A DNA stretch of 64,000 bases from Pseudozyma flocculosa PF-1 (Eukaryota > Basidiomycota > Ustilaginomycetes > Ustilaginales > Ustilaginaceae), in the NCBI RefSeq assembly GCF_000417875.1, contig NW_006920879.1, positions 374,130 to 438,129 of the forward strand. Reading direction: 5' to 3'. The notes under the pieces were generated by a model. It had not been told where the DNA came from and ran no database searches. It worked only from the letters and a program-made list of their open reading frames with translations. The position numbers were made by a program, and so were the translations under genes. Of the stretch, positions 56,405 through 64,000 are shown one piece after another. Positions within the stretch are counted from its first letter, which is position 1, and every line of letters begins with the position of its first letter.

Positions 56405-59400
56405 ATGTCGGGCTCTGATCCTCTCGGAGCAGGATCCAGCGGCTACGGGTGAGCGCTGCCATCTCCTGCACGATCCGGTCCGTCGTCGAGATCCAGGGTC
56501 ACTGACTGACGACCAGACGTTGCCACTTTGAATGCAGCGCCGCTGCCGCCGAGGACCCGTGGTCCGGCTTCAGCCCGTCTGCCGCCGACTCGTCCAAGTC
56601 GTCTGCACCCCCTTCGCCCGCGCAGGAGTTGGAGTCTCGTTCGTCCTACGTCAATGCCGCCACGGCCAACGGCGGCGCCCGCGCCAGCATGCATGCACCG
56701 CCCCAGGCCCAGGCCCAGTACCAAAGCTTCCTTTCGGAAAGGCTTCCTCGTTCTGGATCGAGCTTCGGCGCCAAGAAGCCGGCCGCGACCGCCAACGGCT
56801 CCACCGCCGCTGCTAAAACATCGCCCGGGCTCGAAAACGAAAGCGCCGAACTGGCCTGGGGCTCTCCAAGCCCGGCGCCGGCCCCCTCCAAGGCGCTTGA
56901 GGACCTCAGGATCACTGGTGAAGACAAGGGGATCGCCAGCGATCCTCACAGCGCGGCTGGATCATCGTTCACCATCCGCGACTCGGGCAATGCTCCGAAT
57001 GTCCAAGGGAAAACGGCTGGCGACCCGCTTTCGCAGCATCAGCAGCAGGGCGAGCAAACGGGCTTGCAGGGCACCGGCCCGGACGAAGCGGTGCGCCGTG
57101 CGGGCCACGCCGAGGACGCCGCCGGAGACGACGACGACGATGACGAGGAAGAATTTGTCTATCCTGGCGCTCCGGACGAGCGGGCCGAGGAGCAGCAGGC
57201 GGACAAGGCCTCGTCGGTCGAGTCGGTCGAACCCCTTCCGGTCGACGACGGACCTCCTACTCCGGCCGCCACCAAGGTCGAGTCAGCCGCCGAACCTCCT
57301 GCCCCGGCTGGCCAGGGCGTCGAGGGCGGCACAACAGCCCAGAGCGCCGAGAGCACCCCTGCGCCAAGACGGACTGCCACGCCTCCACCCATCGACTACG
57401 ACCGCCTCGCATCCCTCTGCTCCCGGGGCAACTTGCCGGAGCTGCAAAAGTTCTTCGAGGAAACTTGCGCCGAGCCTCCCCGCGGATCTGGAGCCTCGGC
57501 CTTTGCTCTGGCCAACGAGCCCAATCCCGCCAATGGGCTCGTCCCACTTCACTTTGCTGCAAAGGAGGGCAAGACCGACGTCGCGAAGTGGCTCGTGCAG
57601 GAGGCTGGGGCCATTGTCGAGATGGAGGATCGGGAGGGCGAGACACCTCTGCACAAGGCTGCGATGAGCGGCAAGCTGCCGGTCCTGACGTTCCTCCTTT
57701 CCGCCGGTGCCGATGCCAACGCCAAGGACGCCGACGGATGGACCGCTCTGCACAATGCATGCTCGCGAGGGTACCTGGACATCGTCCGCGTCCTCATCGA
57801 GACTGCGGGTGCCGACATCGAGGTCCAGGGTGGCCGCGGCGGCTGGACGCCGCTGATGAACGCCGCCTCCAAGGGTCACCTGCCGATCGTCCGCCACCTG
57901 ACGGCTAAGCAGCACGCCGACCCTTTTGTGCGCAACGCCTCTGGAGAAACGGCCTACGACGTGGCCGCAGCCACGTTTGAGATCTACATCTGCGAGGTGC
58001 TCGAGCGGTACGAGGCAGAGCGCTGGAACGCTTCCAAGTTCTCGGCGACGGCGGGCGGCAACCAATCCTCGACCGCCAACAGCACCGGCCGGATCGTGCC
58101 CGGGCGCGGCCCATACAACCCCTTCGCGCTGCACACCACTGTGCCCATCCTGGTCCACGAGAACCAGAGGCTCGACACCCGCTTGAAGACCCTTGCGGTC
58201 AACGGCGGCAAGCCGCGCTGGAGCTCCTCGAGCGCTGCCCGACCTCATAAGCCGGATCGCAGGGCTCCGAGCTCCATGCCTCCTGGCCCCCTGGCGCCGA
58301 GTCGGACGAGGCACACGCCCATGCGCAAGGACGACGTCGATCTGCCATCTCGGTCGATGCCGTACAAGCTCCGCTTCCGCTCACGGACCCCTGCCGGCGG
58401 TCCGGGCCGCCGCGGTCGGGGCGTACCACCGCATCGTCGCGGAGCACAAGCTGCTGCAGCCGTCGCTGTCGAAGACGATTTGGCGAGCACGCCTACCCCG
58501 GACTCGGTGCTGGGAACACGCAGGAGCTCGGATGCCGAGCACGTCGAGAGCTCCCACTTCTGGCTGTGCGAGTGGCAGCGAGACCTGACCCACCCTCTGG
58601 TCAGCGTCGAGGAGGGCTGGCAGTACGCGCAGTCGTTTGACGCACTCGATGATCGGTGGTCTGCCGAGGTGCCGCCCCCGCTGTCGCGCCTGCTCGACGG
58701 TGGCGGTCTCAGTGCGTCCGTCACTCGGGCCATTACCGGTGGTGCCAGCCTGGCAACGGCGCAAGGTGACCAGGAGGCAGCGCAGACAGGCTGGGTGCGA
58801 AGGAGGCGATGGATCCGCGTCATGCGGCGGCGCCTGGACATCGAGTTCGGCGACGAGCTCGAGGCGTCGGAGTTTGCCTTTGGCCAGGATGGCCCGGCCG
58901 ATGCTGCTGCCGACGTCAACGCCGCTCTCGGGATCGAGTCGGCCAGCAGCCTGTCGACGGCTGCCATCATCGCGGCGCAGGAGGCTGCTAGGACCGAGTG
59001 TGCCCAGCTGGGCCCCGATGCCGACTACCTCAGCCGCGCCAAGGCTCTGGCAGGATCTGGCGCCGCCTCGGGCAGCACGCCGGCCGACTCTCTGGGTCAG
59101 GACAAGGATGAATTGGCCCGAAGGATCGCCCGCCTCGTCATGGCCATCACGGAGCTGAGGCAGGCGTTCGACGACGCCGACGGCGAGCGGCAGAGTCGAG
59201 CAGAGGAGCTCCGACGTGAGTTCACCGTTCAGCTTGGACAGCTCCGCGAGGCTGCAGGGCTCGACGACGACGAGGACGACTTGTCCGACATCGACGAGGA
59301 CGACTTCATCTATCCGAACTCGTACAAGGACGACGGCGCCTCCGTCTTCACGCGCTTGCCGGCGGCCATCACCGATCCGGCTACGCCCGGCCCTTCGACG

Positions 59401-60518
59401 ACGGCCACCAGCCGCCCCAGCATCCCGCAGCGTCACAGCAGCGCCGGGTCGTTCTTGCGGGGCGGCGTCGCTCCGTCCGAGGCGGGCACCGCGCTCGGTG
59501 CGGCCCGCAGCGCCGATCTGGCCGCCAGTCGCGACTTCCGCGTGCCGACCAACGAGGCGCCCAACAAGGTCCTCTACGGGCGCGAGCCCATTTGGCGTGA
59601 GCAGAACCTGCAGCCCCAGTGGGAGCGGGACGAGCAGGCCTCCGACTGCCGCGGGTGCGGAAGGCGATTCACGTTTTTCCTGCGCAAGCACCATTGCCGC
59701 CGGTGCGGAAAGATCTTTTGCGATTCGTGCTCGTCGCACCGGGCTGCGCTCAGCGTCCAGGAGCTCGTCGTCGACCCCTCCCTCCCCGGCATGGCCCTGA
59801 GCGAGTCCGCCGGTGCCGCTAGGATCTGCAACAGCTGCCACGCCGAACGCCAGCTCCCACCTTCGCTGCAGAACCTGCGAGGCGCCGACGCACTGATGCC
59901 GCAGCGACCGGGCAACACGAGCGCCGCGGGCGAGGATGAGTTTGGACGCAGCCTTGCTCCGCCCAGCGATGTCTCGAGCCGCGCCAGCGAGCTCAACGAA
60001 TGCCCCGTCTGCAACAAGACGCTGGCTACCCTGGGCGGCCAGGAGGCCCAAGAGGCGCACGTCAGGGTGAGTTCTGCTTGGCGCGACGCTGTGCGACGAC
60101 GACGAGCGCGAGTACCGGTGAGACTGACCATGCTTGCGAGACGATTCATCTCTCACCCTCGACTGCTGACAGGCCTGTCTGGAGAACGGCGGAGGAGGCA
60201 GCCTGCAGGGCGGACGCTACCTGGTCTACAATCTGCCCGAGAACTCGCCCATCGTCGGCAAGGAGTGCCTGATCTGCATGGAGGACTTTGCCGCCAACAA
60301 CAAGATCGCCAGGCTGCCCTGCCTCTGCTACTTCCACCGCGCCTGGTGAGTTCCGGGTGGCCCGAGGGCGTGCCCCCCTTCCACCATCTCGCACTGTCTT
60401 TTCGGGCCGACCAAACTGACCCTCCACCGTCATCTTCCCCTGTGCATCGCGTCCCAACAGCATCGATTCGTGGTTCAAGCGCGGTCGCGAGTGCCCCGTC
60501 CACGCCCGATCGTGGTGA
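56405..60518 (+). CDS. upa1: Ankyrin-FYVE-RING endosomal protein, Upa1-like
   Basis: Four exons (56405-56448, 56538-60066, 60173-60345, 60461-60518) give about 1267 residues. Domains in order: an acidic EEEFVYPGAP motif (about 218-227); ankyrin repeats at about 300-505 (PLHFAAKEGKTDVAKWLV, TPLHKAAMSGKLPVLTFLLS, TALHNACSRGYLDIVRVLI, TPLMNAASKGHLPIVRHL); a dysferlin-like signature at about 545-780; a second acidic DEDDFIYPNS motif (about 935-944); a FYVE finger at about 1050-1125 with RKHHCRRCG; and a RING with CLICMEDF, ARLPCLCYFH, CIDSWF and CPVH, like ZNRF/Pib1 RINGs. The order fits Ustilago Upa1, which links endosomes to mRNA transport by binding Rrm4 through acidic FxYP (PAM2L) motifs and PI3P through FYVE. 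A segment at 58380-58490 appears shifted in frame relative to both sides. I find no canonical PAM2 motif. Confidence 0.85.
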
Positions 60519-61276
60519 GGCACTAGGTGCGCGGCCTTGACCGGCCGTGCTCGGATGATTGTCTCGGCCTGTGCCTTCTTGCCGCCCATCCAGGTGCAGT
60601 CTAACCTGCTCGGCGCTCCGAAAACATTCCATGCCTTGTTGATCCTCCTGCTTGGCTGCATCTGCTGGAGATGATGTTCGATTGTGGCTGTCTTTCCGCC
60701 GAAGCAGAGCCCGGATGTCTGCCCCGTACCGGTGCCGTCTGCCAGCGTGCGCCCTGCTACCTCCTATGCCAACAACATCCAGCCCCACTTCTTGGCTCAC
60801 TGCCAGGGTGAGACCTCAGCAAGGTGGACCATGCTGCGTTTGTTGGACATGCACAAAAGCAGGAGCTCAGGGCTGCCATTGCAGGTCTTGCAAGTGTGCA
60901 GCTGCCTGCAGTGAAGAATGATCAGCTTGTGGCATGGATGGACACCTCTTGTCAGCTCTTTGCAGTGTCTCAATCAGTCAGCACTTTGTTTGCCCTACCA
61001 CTGTGCTTCAAGGGAGAATGCTGGCAGCATCACATCATGGCATCAGGCAGCTCTTGCAGCAGTCCTCTCATCTACGAGCTGGGCGGTCCTTGCGGCGCGT
61101 CGCGTCGTGGGCTTCCCAGCTCCACATTTTTCGCCTCTGCCGCCAAGAGGCCGGTGCTTCTCTCTTGTGTCACTTTGCCGCATCGCACTCGTATCTTTCC
61201 TCGACCTCATCGACCACTGTTGACCGCCACTGTCTTTCCGCAGCGACCAGCCTCAGCACCAGCCTCAGCCTACGCC
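60519..61276. promoter_or_regulatory. Region between the Upa1-like gene and NNF1
   Basis: This 758-base region has no repeats of note and no protein-like frame. The frame open upstream of the NNF1 ATG carries no conserved sequence. It is read as 3' flank plus NNF1 promoter. Confidence 0.55.
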
Positions 61277-62524
61277 ATGTCATCTTCCACGCCGCCACAA
61301 GCCATCGAGGCGCAAGCGGATGTGCAGGATCCGGACCAGACCGACGACCAGCTCGCCTCGGCACAGGAGCGACTCGATGAAGAGCGGGAGCGGGAGCGGG
61401 ATCGGGCCGCCGCCGCTGTCTCCTCGTCTTCAACGGCCGACACGGCGGCCTCACAGACTGCACCGCCTGCTTCGGATGACCCGAAGAGCGGCGCCAAACG
61501 CAGTCGCAAGAGCCGCGGCGCGACGGCGGAGCAGCACGACGACCAAGGGCAGGAGACCGCATCCAACAAGCGGACCAAGCAGCAGGCTCCCACCGAGACG
61601 ACGGCGTCGCTGCAGCAGCCACCGGCACAGGCGGACGATGCCAACGTTCGCATCGACCGACTTCGGCTGGCGCTCGATCGCTTCCTCGAGCTGATCGAGT
61701 ACCGCGTGACGACCGACAAGATGTGCAAGTCGCTCCCGCGCATGGACCGCGAGGTGCTCGATGCCATCCGCCAACAGTTCCTGGGGCAACTCAAGGAGGT
61801 CATCAAGGAGGAGAACGAGAACCTGATCCAGGAGAACGACCTCGAACACAAGCTGGCAAGTCTTCACAGGCTCGTAAAGGAGGCCGACGAGAGGTACGCA
61901 AAGGGCCTCAAGGGCGGCGAAGAGGAGGCCAAGGACGTCTGGAGGTGAGTGCGCCAGGGTCCCAGTCCTCTATCCTCAGCCAGACAGCGCGAGGCTGACA
62001 CCGCCGGTCCTGTTTTTGCTGTTCTCAGGGCGGATCTCGACATTGAGACGGCCATCAGCGCCCGCGCCATACCGGATCAGGAGGAGAGGGTGGCAGCCTT
62101 GAGAAAGGAACTGGACGAGGTGAGCCTCGCGTTCGGGCCCGAGTCCACGATATCTTCATCACCATCATCCCCGCGACCGTTGCTGATCATCGATGCTCGG
62201 TGTGCTTCTACGCCTCCGTCCAGGTGCTCGAGACGAACGCGACGATACACGCCGACCTCAAGTCCCTGTCCGCGCGGGCCGAGGAGAAACGATTCCTGGC
62301 AAAGGAAGCGCTCGACGCACTGGACGCTGTGAGTGGACCGACTGATGATCACCTGTCGCTCCGCAGACCAAGCGGACTCTCGGCTGACCCCCTCCTATCC
62401 ATGCCCGACGCCGGTTTTCGGCTTCTGCCAGGCCATCAACGCTCTCGAGGCATCGCCATCGATGGAGAAGCAGCTCCGCGACACCATGGATGGCCTCTTG
62501 GCAGACCTGGGCGCTCGAACATGA
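61277..62524 (+). CDS. NNF1: Kinetochore protein Nnf1/PMF1 (MIND complex)
   Basis: Four exons (61277-61944, 62029-62119, 62224-62328, 62432-62524) join in frame to 318 residues. The first 130 residues are disordered and charged, with a basic KRSRKSRG stretch. The conserved helical part (about 133-310) includes LRLALDRFLELIEYRV, then IRQQFLGQLKEVIKEENENL and LEHKLASLHRLVKEADERY, whose spacing (aliphatic head, QF-x-QL-x2-I-x-EE, LE-x2-L-x2-L) resembles PMF1/Nnf1. A coiled coil follows (EERVAALRKELDE-VLETN, ADLKSLSARAEEK). Nnf1 pairs with Mis12/Mtw1 in the MIND complex that links centromeric CENP-C to the Ndc80 complex. The family diverges fast, so the assignment rests on pattern rather than long identity. 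Several 60-105 nt exons separate the coiled-coil segments. Confidence 0.72.
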
Positions 62525-64000
62525 CCCCGCGCCGCTTTCCGAGACCGACTCCATCCTTGCTGTACTTGTATCCCTGTCACTCGCTGCTCCCCACATCTCT
62601 CTGTTGCAACAGCAGCACGGCACCGACCGCTACGATACCACAGTGTGGTAGGACGTCTATTGGGCGATGCAGTCTGGTTGCCGTGCACGAGCCGCAGCCA
62701 TGCAAGGTCCGCCCGGTCTCAGCCCGGCCTCCCGCCGGTAAGTCAGCATGACCAGCAACTTCGATACGCAGCGGATCTCCTTCAAGGGGCTAGCTCGAAG
62801 TTGCTCCAACTGAAGATCGAAGATCGGCGGCCTTCCAGGGGCTCGTGGGCCGGCGACGGTGGCCCTTGCGCGCTGTCAGGATGGTCTCCAGTCCTTCTCT
62901 CGATCTTTATGCCGACGGTGGCCCCCACACACGAGCAGGACAGCACGCAAGGCCCTCTGTCTCTATCTGTGCCTCCTTCCCTTTTGTCGGATTCCCGACC
63001 ACTCTGGCTGGAATGGCGACGGTGACGAGCTTGTCACGGCGAATTCCTCCGCTCACAGCTTCCCCAGTCGATGGACGCCAGGTCGCTCTAGTTTAGAACA
63101 TGTGCAGGAGTACGTGCTAAACGGAGCGTTAGCGTCTGTGCGCCCTCGCCAGAGGGTCTGCGCAGAGGTGCCCGATGAGGGAACAAGGGAGAGGGACTGC
63201 GGGCTTCGGCCTTTGGACAGTAGATCGAAGAGGGTTTACCACCATACCGTTGCGCGACAGCCAAGGTAAGGGCGAAAAGATCGGTTCTCAAGCCAAGCAG
63301 CGGATAGCTGATAGACCGTTCGACTAGGATCAACGGGGGCCACAACTACACTGATCGTCGTCGTCGTCGTTCAGTCCCGTCGACCGAGGAGGGCTTCATT
63401 CTTCTCATCGCGAGAAAGGGCGAGGGCGGCGAAGATATGTATCTAGCTCACCAAAGGGGGCGCCAATGGCGACCAACCGGCAGGGCAGGACACGCACGAC
63501 GGTCGACTTTGATACCAGTCCAGGACCAGGCTGGGCATGGCCGGCCTGCCTGCCTGGCGGGGCTTGGAAACGGATTGTCGACCGGCATGCCTTGCCTGCC
63601 GGGCCATGCGCGCGTACCTCGGACGTTTGTGTCCGTCGTCCCTGACGCCTGCCGGTTGCTTGCTGTGCTTGGAGATCGACGGGGAGCGTCTCTTGGCGTC
63701 GAGGCGGTTGAGCTTCTTCTCTTGTCGCAGATTTTGCAACAGACAAGCAAGCAAGCAGCAGGCAGGTGCTCTACGACCTACGAGGTGCATGCCATGGGCC
63801 GGCGTGTGGGCAGCGCAACAGAAAGCGGCGTGCGTGTACGTCCCGCAGTGGCGTCAAGCAGCGCACCGCACATACGGCCAGCTCGCGGCACGGTCCGTGC
63901 TGGCGCGGCCTCGACGAACGCTGCGATGGCCGGCACGCAGCCGGGGGTGGTTCGGGGCATCCGTCTACATACATATGCGCATCGTCGTGTAAGCCAGCAG
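62525..64000. other. Gene-free right end of the window
   Basis: No coding exon is recognisable in these 1.5 kb. Around 63525-63605 there is a GGCCTGCCTGCCTGGCGGGG cluster like those upstream of other genes. The segment probably holds the NNF1 3' flank and the promoter of a gene beyond the edge. Confidence 0.5.

Noticed and set aside
1..64000. tRNA genes, CRISPR arrays, transposons and biosynthetic clusters
   Set aside because: A visual scan for B-box-like GGTTCGA followed by a matching stem, for regularly spaced repeats, for transposase or reverse-transcriptase motifs and for clustered tailoring enzymes found nothing that held up.

Overview
The window looks like nuclear chromosome of a high-GC basidiomycete fungus, most likely a smut relative (Ustilaginomycotina). 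It has intron-bearing eukaryotic genes on both strands, short GT-AG introns (about 50-290 nt), strong G/C preference at third codon positions, and a gene set matching Ustilago-type biology: an APSES regulator of the Ust1/StuA type, an ankyrin-FYVE-RING protein of the Upa1 type, and an RGS protein with DEP domains. I found no ribosomal RNA, tRNA, transposon, CRISPR array or bacterial-type operon.

Layout, left to right. 1-3031 (-): low-complexity protein of unknown family, cut by the window edge. 4388-6516 (+): PCI-domain protein Csn12/PCID2 (Thp1-like, mRNA export). 6664-8157 (-): highly charged, probably nuclear protein. 8943-13250 (+): large disordered protein with a possible RXT2-type motif. 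14434-16514 (-): APSES regulator Ust1/StuA. 16515-21985: 5.5 kb without a recognisable gene, upstream of ust1. 21986-23421 (-): 3'(2'),5'-bisphosphate nucleotidase (Met22/Hal2). 25770-32616 (+): MAPKKK of the Bck1/Mkh1 type. 35534-38093 (+): DEP-DEP-RGS protein (Sst2/FlbA/Rgs1). 38923-39802 (-): splicing factor Bud31. 40517-43912 (-): Rck2/Srk1-type protein kinase. 43913-47070: gene-poor. 47071-48996 (-): GMC oxidoreductase. 49931-51811 (-): M20-type amidohydrolase. 52215-52887 (+): Pmp3 proteolipid. 53633-55719 (+): mitochondrial phosphatidylserine decarboxylase Psd1. 56405-60518 (+): Upa1-like protein. 61277-62524 (+): kinetochore subunit Nnf1/PMF1. The rest is intergenic.

The genes do not form a functional cluster. 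Several belong to signalling and morphogenesis (Ust1, Bck1, RGS, Rck2, Upa1). The others are housekeeping: mRNA export and splicing, PAP hydrolysis, lipid synthesis, kinetochore. Exon joins below were worked out by hand from reading frame, splice sites and family motifs. They keep frame throughout, and several recover 17-51 nt exons that a simple ORF scan misses.

The most notable signals are in the Upa1-like gene: a roughly 100-nt stretch that looks coding in a different frame from both flanks, and a dysferlin-type (DysF) signature. Others are a 40-residue-period duplication inside Psd1, two competing start codons in the Met22/Hal2 gene, and dispersed AGGC/TGGC-rich clusters in most intergenic regions, often 0.2-1 kb upstream of a start codon.
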